Below, one piece after another: positions 40,301 through 51,062 of a stretch of 64,000 bases of DNA. The notes beneath the pieces are model-generated. The model saw nothing but the letters and a program-made list of their open reading frames with translations, searched no databases and was not told where the DNA came from. The stretch is from Wuchereria bancrofti. Lineage: Eukaryota; Nematoda; Chromadorea; Rhabditida; Onchocercidae. The translations under genes were made by a program, and so were the position numbers. Every line of letters starts with the position of its first letter. Position 1 is the first letter of the stretch. The DNA is taken from assembly GCA_005281725.1 (NCBI GenBank), contig SSBO01000014.1, forward strand, positions 1,711,292 through 1,775,291, read 5' to 3'.

Positions 40301-40547
40301 TTTTTTTTACTCCTTGATACATTTACTCATTGTTGCTGTTATATGAAAGAATTGCTTATAAAGTTGAGGCATTTTTATTAGTTATCATTCTCTACTAAAC
40401 CAACGTCGATGCAGCAGATCTTGTTGAAAACAAAAATGGATCAGAAATTTAATTAGGATTTGCAGAAAATAATATAACCAAGAAACATGAGCAAAACCAA
40501 AGAAACTTACATGTTGGTACTGAGTTTTTCACAGCTTTTCGTCCCAT
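34333..40547 (-). CDS. Protein with three PWWP-like modules, probable chromatin factor
   Basis: Model of 15 exons, phases consistent, 633 aa: 40511-40547, 39805-39869, 39564-39689, 39387-39486, 38984-39189, 38531-38668, 37909-38164, 37465-37637, 37039-37118, 36842-36920, 36217-36322, 35842-36039, 35443-35597, 35098-35213, 34333-34399. Three PWWP-like modules are visible: GDVVWAPYRRFPEWPALV (residues 18 to about 65), GIGEVVWLSMPNHSEWPVVV (about 160-205) and KGDLAWINRARSGRIVKWPI (about 346-415). Each has a G-(D/E)-(V/L)-(V/A)-W strand and then an xxWP turn. PWWP domains usually bind methylated histone tails and DNA. Between modules 2 and 3 is a charged Glu/Lys-rich linker; before module 3 is a basic GKRRVDK stretch that could act in nuclear import. 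After module 3 comes a predicted globular part with IWTGQFTCTRH and VPEAIIFAI, the latter reminiscent from memory of the C-terminal extension in vertebrate MUM1/PWWP3 proteins. Start: first Met of an open exon with a good donor. Confidence 0.85.
36385..36470 (-). pseudogene. Decayed duplicate of exon 11 (36217-36322) of the PWWP gene
   Basis: Positions 36385-36432 match 36191-36238 at about 41 of 48 bases. The match covers the 3' end of exon 11, its GT donor and the start of the next intron, and weaker similarity continues to about 36470. The copy lies in the intron just upstream of exon 11. Its frame is degraded, so it is probably not used. Confidence 0.7.
38171..38192. repeat. (TA)n run beside the acceptor of PWWP-gene exon 7
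   Basis: A pure AT dinucleotide run immediately precedes, on the minus strand, the T-tract and AG acceptor of exon 38164-37909. Confidence 0.8.
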
Positions 40548-43407
40548 TTTACTGCTTGTATTATTGTAACCTTCGGAACTTTTCACTTTTGTGTGATGTT
40601 AACTGGATGGAAAAATTTTTTGATCCTAAAATGTTTTCATAATTACAAAACCACTCCACGGTCAACCAGCTTAATATAAATAAATCGGTCAGATCTTAAA
40701 AAATCATTAGCTATTAAGATTATTTAATAATTAAACGGGCAATCGAATAATACATTCACAAATACCAATCTGTCATTTCTTTTCCTCAGATTTTATCAAA
40801 ATTGCCAAATTATATCACTATCATCATGTGATGATAGTATAAAATCTTTAATTAATAATATCTAATCTGAAGCAACAAAATCTTGAAAAATGTACGATGA
40901 TTTCTTAACACTATAAAACTTCAATAATAAGACAACTTTTAATATTTGGAAAAACGTTCTCAAGACATAAAGCATTCCGGAAAGAGAAAAACACCGACAA
41001 ACAGCTTTCAGCTGACCCACTAAAATACAAACCAGCTAAACACACTTGTGGCAAAATTTGCACAGTGTTACACTACCAGTGCCGTGCTGAAATTTGTTAT
41101 CCCATCGTTAAATTTAAAGAAAATGTGAATGGCTTCAGCAAGCGGTATAAGCCCTATTGTTGAGTCCGTTTCATGGATTATTGGAAATCAATTTTAGCGA
41201 AAGGTCATAAGGTCATTCAGTAATTAGTGGTCTGCTCCATACATAAAGTGTAAACGAAAATTGATTGATTGCTTACCAAATTGGCTTAATAAATGGAATT
41301 TTGCAGAACTGCTTGCAAAATACCATTCTATGCAATTTACGAATAAATGACAGTCATTTTTGGTTAGATAAATTTTCTTTTCTTCGCAAATTTAAGTTAA
41401 CTATTAAATAACACAACATGTTATTAATAATATCGGGCGAGCATTGATAACTTATATTAATCATTGCTGTTTCAATAAGTTCATCGATACAAGTGTTTAA
41501 TGTAATGTGATTTGCTTGTAATATTCCAACAGTTGTAATGACTGATGTGGTGTAAGTTTAGTGTTGCTATGCTATCAGCACCAAATAAAATTGCTGTACA
41601 GGAATTGATGCCAACTATCATTTCTGTGGTTCAGAAAAAAAAAAGATTAAATCTGAAAATTGTTAATTATAAGTGACAGCTGTACCTGCAACAATTCTGT
41701 GTGGAAATTGAATATGTGACTTTTACGTTCTGTGTGAGATAAGGGAGATTATTTGAAAATGTACAATAATCAAACATTTAAAAGCAAGTCATGCGAGACT
41801 TGATTTTCGCGTACTAACCATTAATGATTTGGTTATAATGACTTATCAGTAAAGTTTGTCAATTTCCTGAATGACAGAACTACCACTTCGTAAATTGAAT
41901 ATATCACCGGTAATACTTCTGCCAATTCCTTCATCTGTTTTTCTCGAACAACAACCTAATCGAAATCCAGAATGAAGATATCAAAAATTTTAGATTGAAA
42001 ATCCTCTAATTATTGCTTGAGACTTTAAATTATTAAGCGTACAATTCCGCCGGTTTTTCGCTACTTTTTCTCCTTCTGAAAAAGAAAAAAAAATAGAAAA
42101 AACTGAATCTGGAAGTTTAACCTGTCAGTTCATGCATTAGTATGCACAATTTGATGAATAAGTGCAGATTATGCAAATGTCTACTAACTCCATGCATTAT
42201 AATAATCCCTATACAGTGTCCCTTCAGGAAGATCTGATTCAATTTATTCAGAAGAAAAAACATACCACAAATTTATATTAAAATAACTGCTTATGACAAA
42301 CGAAATACACAATAATTATACGAACATAAATGAAACAATATTTTTTAATATGACAGAAAATACCATGATAACCTTTCCCAAATATCATGATTTATTGCAC
42401 TTATTTGTCTCATTGAAACAAGACTCTACTTCATTTATTACAGCTGTGCCTTGCTATTATTACAGGTGCTGTTCTTTCGGATGTTTACAGAATTATCCAA
42501 ACAACAAAATGTACTATCACAATAGATTCACTTATTAAAAAGTTGTCATCGATGTGGAAGAAATGAAATAAACAGCATTATATTTTGAGATAAATTTACC
42601 AAACCTATGAAAGACTTGATGGAAATTGCTACACTCCAACTTTAAAAAATTACTCCTTCGAGAAGTCGAGAAAATTTGTTAAATCTTTATTATGAACTGG
42701 TGATGTAATTTAAATAAACTGGTAAAAAATCATTTAAAAAAGTGTGAAAGATGTACTAAATTAAAAGAAAAAGAAGTTTTCTTTGCCCAATTTTTGATCA
42801 CCATAACCATCATCGCAATAGTTCTAATCTTTAATTACTACTGCTGCCCATGTTTCTAAGATTGTTTTGAACAACATCTATCACCAACAAGCAAAAACTA
42901 ATAGCTATATGGTAGAATACAAGAACTGCCGAGAGTAATAACATACCTCAAGCGGCAAATTATGTTAAATTTAAGGAAACCAAATTCTGACTATTGTCGT
43001 CAGTAGAAATGAGAGGTAAACGTAAGGAAACATTATCACAGAGTTATATTGTTACAGCATATTTTCATTTCAAGAATTACAAAACGAATTTCAAATAAAA
43101 TCTATATGTAGGAAAAACTAATCTGGTGAATTCACATTAACTCGGAATAGAAACAAAATTACAGAAAATTTCCAAGTAGGCACAAAGAAAAAACTGAGCA
43201 GTACCATAAAAACTCCTAAAAAACTGCTAAAGCATCAAAATCTAAATTGGACAATCTGCATCAGTTTAAAAATAAAACCGATTTTCGTGAAACAAATTCA
43301 TTTCAATCTAGACGTTAAAAAAACGCTAGACATTGAAATTGATCTATATACTTAAAACATATGAGATAAATGAACCCGTTTGATGATTCATGTCCATGAG
43401 TCTTTTG

Positions 43408-43435
43408 TGTCCTCGAGATGGCAGACTCGAGGACG
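43408..43435. repeat. Perfect 9-bp hairpin around CTCGAG
   Basis: GTCCTCGAG (43409-43417) and CTCGAGGAC (43426-43434) are exact reverse complements around an 8-base loop, ATGGCAGA. It lies about 260 bases past the candidate poly(A) signal of the carrier gene. It is much more GC-rich than its surroundings. Confidence 0.8.
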
Positions 43436-43697
43436 AGCTATCTTTTCAATGTGTCGTTGCACTACTACGAGGTAAACAATTCTATTAAATCATCAGAATT
43501 GCACTGAATAACCGAGACATAATAAATAAATGCACTAAAAAGTGTCTACTAATTTCAATCATTACAAAAACAGAATATTAAATGTGTGATTAATTCGAGA
43601 ATCAAGTGTACCTTAAAACCTCATAAATTGAAATTTGTAGGCCTTTCTTTAAAATTACCTAAACAAATATACAAGACAAACAAGCAATTGCTGCAAT

Positions 43698-43703
43698 TTT
43701 ATT
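43698..43703 (-). terminator. Candidate polyadenylation signal of the carrier gene (AATAAA)
   Basis: TTTATT on the + strand gives AATAAA on the minus strand, 42 bases after the carrier stop codon. Confidence 0.6.
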
Positions 43704-43744
43704 TCGGCCATCTAAAAAATGTGATTCATCTTTCAACCTCATAA

Positions 43745-46700
43745 CTACCATCGGTTCAAAGCTTCAACTTCCAGTAGCTGATTGATATGCATATAAACAG
43801 TGTCATACACTGTAAAACTAATACCAACAGCAATCGGACCCTGAAATATTACATTCTCTTATAAATCTGCAATTTCGATCTCCAAACACTTGAGTATTCC
43901 TAAACAATCAAAACTTCCTAATCGAACTACATGAATGACTTTCTGCACCTAAACTTAAGAAATAATTATTCTTATTATATTCGATTTCTTGTGTAATCTT
44001 GGAATCATAGGACGGAAGGAATATTTGCACAAGAGATGCCAAAAGATTCGTGCAAAACAGATAACAGATCATACCGTCAGATCGCCGGCAAACTTTAATC
44101 AACCACCTTCATCTTCATCAATTGTTTAATTTAGACTTACTTTAATCCAATTCAAACTGAGACCTTTATAAAGACCATTTTTAACGCCTTCGGTTTTTCC
44201 GATTACATATAGGCTATAGAAAACATTATGCCCAGTAGGGATACGGAGTGTTTGCATGCGACGTCGTACAATATCGAATGGATAGGACGAGGACTGACCA
44301 ACTAAACCAGCAAAACCACCAAAAAGAAAACGATACACGGATGGAACCTCTTTGTTCGTTCTTTCTACAATAAAATTAAACTTCCCAATTTATAAATTGC
44401 TAAAAATTTAATTTCGAAATGAAGTTTTTTCCTGAACTTTGACAAATTATTTGAAGAAACTTACAAAAAATAAACTACGTCGAAATAAAAAAAAGTATAC
44501 TCAGTATTCATATTAGTTCTTCGCCAAATTTTAATATATAGTTTTCTGCTCCTTAAGACATCACTCACCACAGTAAATGTTGATTCCTCGAATTAGCTTT
44601 AGGTGTCTACTTTCAAAATGGATATAAAAAAGAGCGGTACACAATGTCTTGGACACATAAAATGTTTTGGAATTGGAAATTAAATTTAATCGTTTTTAAC
44701 CGTCATCTAACCATTGTTATTTTCTCGTTGTTTTACATACGAGGAAATGAAATGCAACCGAGAACTTACCAAAATAAATCAATTTAAGTGTCTCAAAAAT
44801 AAAGAAACTGGCGCCTGCATAGGGTATGGCTCCCATCAAAGCTGGAATTAAACCGTTGTAGAACGTTCTGCAATTAAAGTTTTCGCATACTATTAAGATG
44901 ATGAATAATAGATTATTCCTTAAAATATTACTAAGGAATTCAACATATCATTTTTTACTATTATAATTGAAAATCCCATGCAGAGCTGTAGTTTAATCAT
45001 ATGTTCTAAACAATAATTTATAATCTATTTGAATTACATTAAACATATCACGTAATCAAGTGAATTAAATGTACGTCAAAACAGCATAATTATCTGGCAA
45101 ATCACATACCTGACACCATATCTTTGGTAATCTTTGACAAAAACATTTAGTAAGGAACTATATTCATTGACGGTTGATGTAGCTAAACGTGCTTTAGCTG
45201 TATCTAGTGGATATGTGCATGTTGTTGCAATTACTCCTGCTAATGATCCCGCAATGTAACGCTTCATTGGAGTCCTTATCCTGAATAGTTAGAGGTCAAC
45301 CACATTTTAAACCTTATTTCAACATAACATGGAATTTCCTACAAAATTAAATTTTAATATTCTAATAATAAAGACTAAACTGCGATGAAGACACACTCCT
45401 AGAATCGAATAAGAAGCAATATTAAATTTAGGAATGTTAAGATTAATAATCTCGTAGCCGAATTACAGCGTAGAATAAATGGAATTTTCTCAAAAGCATT
45501 ATAAATAGTAAGCAACAATTCGAGATAAACCAGCCAAAATAAAGGACCACCAGATACGTTCAATACTTCAATAATATGAAAAGATGCCACCACTATCTAG
45601 TATTCAAGCTACTTACCCATCCTTATCAACTCGTAGTATGTGTTTGATTTCTTCATGCGCTCCAAATTGGATTACTGCATACGGCACAATGCGTACCATC
45701 ATTGCCGAATTACCACGCCATAGAGAAATTAAACCAGTTGTTTCGTACGTATTTTTAATAAAATTAAGAGCTGACTTTAATGAATAGTGAGCATCGCCAG
45801 AAACTAAATTAAGTATTATATTTCTAACCTTATCTTAAAGAAGAAAAAAAAAGATATATATATATATTTTGTAAACTTTATAGATATGAATGCCTAGGAT
45901 GCCGAGAATAAGCGGTTACTTTGGAAATTAATTTTTGTACGATCAAGCGGTGCAATGGAGGTTTTGGCTATGGCACCAGCGCATGCTCCAGCTGCCAGAG
46001 ATGCAAATATTGCTCGACCTGATCGATTTTTCTGAAAATAAGTTATAAAAATTTGATCCTTTAGAATGAAAAAAGCACAGTAACAAAATAACACTTGATA
46101 GTTCCACAACTTTTAATGGAAAACTCTGGACTGATTTTGAGTGATACATCGAGTTTCATTTTGCACATGCAAATACTAAGACGTACACTATCCAAAACAT
46201 CGAAGAATTCTTTTATCATTCGTGTAAATCATAATAGTAATCAAACACGTCACTATCAAAACCCACATAAGTACTTAAATTTAATTATCCGAATCATTCA
46301 GTCTTTACTTGTTCATCTCTTCCAATTCATTTGAACAGCTGCCAGAGATAAACTGATTAATATTATCAAATCTATTACACTCCTACTTCATCAAAAAAAA
46401 AAAAAAAAAAGGAAAAAAAAAAGAAAAACAAAGTCGATATCGTACAAAACTGAACGATGGTTAATTTTCGGACTACAGAAGAAAGTTTACTTCTTCAGAC
46501 GGTGTCATTGTATTTGAATTTCCTAAATTACATTTCCATCTCAAAAATCTTTCGTCCCAAGCAAAATTTCAGCAACAAAAACCATCATTGTTGCTCAAAA
46601 ACGATTGAATGACATCGAAATAACAGTTTTAAATAAATCTGAATAATCCTGCAAAATAATGCTCGTTCTTGCTTATATGTTTTAGAAAAAAATATTTGCT

Positions 46701-47329
46701 CGAAAGAAAAATGATTATTCCATTCATTTCATTTCATTAATTCATACCATTTTTACTAATACCAGTACAGTGAATAAACAAAAAAAGTTAAACAAATATA
46801 CAGTACGGTGAACATGAAAAGTAAGCGTATCGAAATATCGCCCTGATCTTACTATTTGCTCTGCTATTATTTTAAAGTAATGTCAATAACATACTTTCAC
46901 TATATTACAATCTGTTATAGATAACAAAAGAGAGTAAATAACTGATAATTTGAAGACGCCAAGTCTATTTGGGCTTAATTGTGGGAAGTAAAGGAAACAA
47001 AAATCACTAAAACGAAGAGTTGCTCTGAGCCATTTAATCCGTTGCGTAATCATTAGTAATTTTAGCAGCCAGAATTACAACTATTCAGTTACTATCACTT
47101 CTTTTATAGTAATGAAATATTTAAATCGAATTTCCTACAAAATTCTAATAATTGAACAAGCATCTTACTACACTACTAATACACCAATTACTATTAGCAC
47201 ATTCTTACAATTACAATTCTCATTATTTTTACACTTAATTACACTTCAACTTTCAGGAATAAAGATAGCCAGAATGACTTATACCATTTTCCTGTAAAAA
47301 TCGGAAAATGACACAACGTCATCTGCCAT
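43745..47329 (-). CDS. slc25a42: Mitochondrial carrier, SLC25A42-like
   Basis: Inner mitochondrial membrane carrier; the human relative exchanges coenzyme A and adenine nucleotides. Model of 7 exons: 47285-47329, 45920-46031, 45617-45803, 45110-45280, 44770-44867, 44141-44364, 43745-43840, phases consistent, 310 aa against about 318 in human. Three repeats each carry the carrier signature: [17 protein letters not shown] and [27 protein letters not shown] and [10 protein letters not shown] match SLC25A42 and its close relatives in my memory. Six transmembrane helices are expected from the fold. The short first exon (15 codons, starting MADDVV) is chosen because it is open, in phase 0, has a GTATAAG donor and lies next to the divergent DNAJ gene. 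Its intron of about 1.25 kb makes it the least certain exon. A five-codon upstream frame begins about 30 bases before the ATG. Substrate assignment is by family, so a CoA or adenine-nucleotide carrier of a neighbouring subfamily remains possible. Confidence 0.92.
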
Positions 47330-47507
47330 TTCCCGTCAAGAACCGGAAAACATAGCCTTTACAATAGTAACTGCAAATAATAGTTTCCTAAGCCGTGGCG
47401 GTATTCTACAAGTCGTCCAACCACTTTCTATGATTTCTTGGCTGACGTTGCGTAGCACTTCGAGAAGGACACGTGGACTTGTTAATGTTACTTTGCAGTG
47501 TGTTGGG
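47330..47507. promoter_or_regulatory. Compact divergent promoter of the carrier and DNAJ genes
   Basis: The start codons of two divergent genes are 178 bp apart. On the + side GTTACTTTGCAG ends at 47497, 10 bases before the DNAJ ATG, and resembles a trans-splice acceptor. On the minus side a TATTTGCAG-type acceptor lies about 45 bases before the carrier ATG. Both transcripts must start in or near this interval. Confidence 0.6.
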
Positions 47508-49274
47508 ATGCGGTCGACAGATGTTGCCTTCATTTTACACTTATTTATGTTTTTTGTTAATGCTGCAAGAGACTATTACGAGATATTAGGAGTTAAACGT
47601 GACGCATCAACTGCGCAAATCAAGAAAGCATTCCGGAATTTGGCACTCAAGTACCATCCGGACAGAAATAGTGATCCAAATGCACATGAGAAATTCCGGG
47701 AAATTGCAGCAGGTAATGTTTTTTTTTGATTCATACCAAATTTTTATTGGATTTTAGCTAAACAACCTTTTTTTCTGCCGTACGAATAATTTAGCTAAAT
47801 TTTTAATACCACATTTTTTCAAAATTTACATAACTTCAGAACATTATTGACTAAATGATAGCCATGCTCGGGACTTATTCCATGTTTTACTGTACATTTT
47901 GGGGAACAAAGAATTTTTTCTTTTATTCTAAAATATAAAGTTTTTTTTCTAACCCATAGCGTTAAGCAGAGCATCTACATACGGCTTTTTTGTGCAACTT
48001 TTGTAAGCTCTTCAGAATTTTACGATTTATTCTTAATTACCCACTGTTACTTACTCGAAGATATGTCTAATGTGAAATGTTCCAATAATTCAAGCTCATG
48101 AAGCAACCTCGTCATTAAATGGATTCTTAATAGTGTTTTAATGGAAAAGGAAGAGACAAGCTGATAAAAGGAATTGATCCCCTGCATTTACTTTTGGAAT
48201 CTCATGGCTCGATTCTTTTATTGGAGCTGAGAAATAATTTGTATGAGTTGTACAGCATAGATATTTTAGCATACGAAATACTTGCTGATGAGCAAAAACG
48301 GCGAAACTACGATGCTGGCGGTTGGTCGTATGATCAGCAGCAACAGCATGCGCAGAATTTTGACTTCGATACGTTCATGCATAAATTCCAGGAAAGTATG
48401 ATTATTTACCACGTTTTCCAAAATTTAAAAGTCTTTTAAAATGGGTTTAGTAAGATTTGTAGCATTTACAGAATGCGTTGAGGTCCATATTTTCGGTGAG
48501 TGATTCTAAAAAAATGTCGGTATGTAAACTTCCCGTAAAGCAAAATTTCCTAGAAATTAATATATTTTATACTGGTAATATCACGAAGTTAAATATGCCT
48601 TCGCACGACCATTTTATATGACTTCCCCTGCAGCGTTTTAAAAATGCATATATTTTGAATCTTTGGTTTGCGAATTATAGTATTGCAACTGTTTTAGGTA
48701 TGAATATTCACCGAAGAAGTCATGAAGACGCGCATTTCAAATCCCATTTTGATGCGCACTGGCACGGTCACAGTTTATTTGATGACCTTTGGGAAGGTTT
48801 CGATATGTTTCCATCTTTTAGTGGTTTTGAAAGTACTGGGGATCTCGGTGGAATTGATGGGATACATTTTGGAGATTTTCAAAATCCAGCTTCAATGTAC
48901 GTGAAAGAAACCAGTCAAGGAGGTATTTCCTTAACACTGCATTGAATTTTTTTTTTTTGTCTTCTGATTGCGATAAGAGAGAAATGACCTATAATATCTA
49001 AAGTGGGGTGGGATGATTCGCCCTAAAGTGGGATGAAAGAAAAGACACTTCTAAAAACCTGGATTCAATTTTCAGTTAAAAACTGGTACATCCAATGTTT
49101 GTATAAAGAGGCAAAACATATTTTCGTATTTCTAAACGTTTGGAATTTTAGAATTTCGATCGTTCTTTGCACTTGTTTAAACTGAAAAGCGTATTTACAG
49201 GACAGAAATGTCAAACGGTGACGAAAAAAACAGGCAATGTTATGACCACACAGACAATATGTACTAGTGGCTAG
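47508..49274 (+). CDS. dnajb9: DNAJB9/ERdj4-like ER J-domain co-chaperone
   Basis: Luminal ER Hsp40 that stimulates BiP and helps fold or degrade misfolded ER proteins. Model of 4 exons: 47508-47712, 48270-48395, 48698-48922, 49201-49274, 209 aa (human about 223). Residues 2-19 form a hydrophobic signal peptide ending VNAA, directly followed by the J domain [13 protein letters not shown]. The catalytic HPD is at residues 50-52 in KYHPDRN. A His/Asp/Phe-rich region with [20 protein letters not shown] matches the DNAJB9 middle part, and the last exon [21 protein letters not shown] matches the conserved C-terminal tail of DNAJB9. The tail fixes the exon 3 donor at 48922; reading on into the intron would give a different end at 48945. 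The start is taken just after a TTTGCAG acceptor. An in-frame ATG lies 26 codons upstream at 47430 (see findings). Confidence 0.92.
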
Positions 49275-49367
49275 CGTTTGTATAGTTATATTTCGTGTGC
49301 AGAATCTGATTTATTTCTAAGTGCAATGTATATATTATCAAGTTGCATATTTTTCAAAACCAGTGAC

Positions 49368-49373
49368 AATAAA
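49368..49373 (+). terminator. Polyadenylation signal of the DNAJ gene (AATAAA)
   Basis: A canonical AATAAA lies 94 bases after the stop codon. Confidence 0.6.
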
Positions 49374-51062
49374 CATTCTTACTGTAAATTTTAAAGGACA
49401 TATGAAATAATTAAAAGTTTAACCATAGCGAGACATGCTTGTAATTTGAGAAATCATAAGCGAAGGAGCCTGTTTAATGCAATATAGAATCCCTTTATTA
49501 CTTATTTGGGTTTTTAGTAATTCCGCTGGAAGAAAATCTACAGTTAACTACATGACGATAACCCTAGAAAGCAAAACTCCAGGAAAAAGAAGATAACTCT
49601 GGGCGGTGCGACATATCATTTCATATGTCTTAATACTAAAAAGATATCCATTACTTGTTTTGCTAACGCTAACACTCATTTTGAAAAGGAAGGGAAGATC
49701 AACAGAGAAATAAAATTGTGGAGCGGGAACTGAACTTTGCAGTTTGATACTTTAATGTTTTGCCTTCAGCAGTAAAGATGTTGGTTTGCTCAATTAGATA
49801 ATAGAGGAAAGCGAGTGTTGTATGATGAATTAGTAAAACGTTTGTGAATCATATTTCTTTATGTACAAAGTATGTTTCATGCCATAATATAAGCAGTGGA
49901 AGATAATGGATGACTTAATTGCTAAATCTTCTATTTCAATGATTGGAAATTTTGAATATAAATAAATTGTACAATATTGTGCCCTAAATTACAGTAATAA
50001 TCATACAGTACTGCGGCCTAAACTATTATACACATGTGAACTAACTTTAGTTACAGATTCACACTTCTGAAGAATCTCAGTCCCTGACCATTACTCTTCT
50101 AAAAGATGTAAAACTTACCCTCTGTGTCCTCTTCGTTACTCCGTCCTCACAAATCCCTTTCTCACTCTTCCCTCAGATCTTCCTTCTCGATGATAAGAAA
50201 TACAAAAGAACATTACATATGACAAGAACATGAACATTAGGCGTAATAGGAAGCTGATCCATTCTATGCGTGGAAAGAAACAAAGCAATATAAGTTAATC
50301 AAATAATAAAAGCACAGACTAAAAGAAATGCCTTATGGCAACTTTAAATTAGATCAGTGCAAAAAAAGCAATTTTTATCTCAGAACATGTCTCCTCTCCT
50401 AATAAAGAACAAAATTGGATAAGGGCATATGCTTGAGAAATTATTACCACTAAGAACTTACAATGAAATCAAACTGATAACATTAAGTAGCAAAACAAAT
50501 TCTAGTACTTGAAAGTGGTGAGAAAAACAAACATCGATTGTCAAACATGTTCTGCCGGGAACTGAAGGTAAGCAGAGCGGATTTTCCCACAAATCCGGTT
50601 AAAATTCTTGCGTATAGTAACTGCGAGAGAGTTACGCATAAAAGACGTGGAAAAGGAAATATGTGAAAAGAATTTTTAAAGTCGCCTGCGAATTCTTTAT
50701 GTTTTCCCCATTGTTAATGTACAACAACGCATCATGTATCAAATATTGTATTGTTGCTCAGCCACTTGAATGCCTGTGAAAGAAATTGTAGTTTGAAAGA
50801 AAAGAATTCGGAAAATTACCAGTTCAAATTATAGTTTATCTATTACAACATTTCTCCCCCCGTGGCAATTCGGGCAAATGTGGGTCAGATAAAGTCACTC
50901 AGTAATCTTACGAAACCATTCTTTTTCTTTTTTAATATTGACAAATGCATCGACCTTCCCCGTTTTTTAGCAAATAAGTGCATTACCACTTCATCGCTTC
51001 TTTCACCCATTAAATTTGCTCTAAACTTTAAGCAAATCTTCCTTAGACTTGGAAAATAACAT
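49374..51062. other. Intergenic interval between convergent DNAJ and cereblon genes
   Basis: AT-rich, with no recognised gene, RNA or repeat. It should hold the 3' UTR of cereblon at its right end. Confidence 0.6.

Larger units (their letters stand above)
40548..43744. other. Intergenic interval between the PWWP and carrier genes
   Basis: It contains the promoter side of the PWWP gene and the 3' side of the carrier gene, both on the minus strand. I saw no exon-like frames with convincing splice sites. A perfect short hairpin at 43408-43435 is listed separately. Confidence 0.6.

Noticed and set aside
48923..48945. Read-through end of the DNAJ protein (GISLTLH then stop)
   Set aside because: The downstream exon at 49201 encodes the conserved DNAJB9 tail with the right phase and a good acceptor, so the spliced end is preferred.
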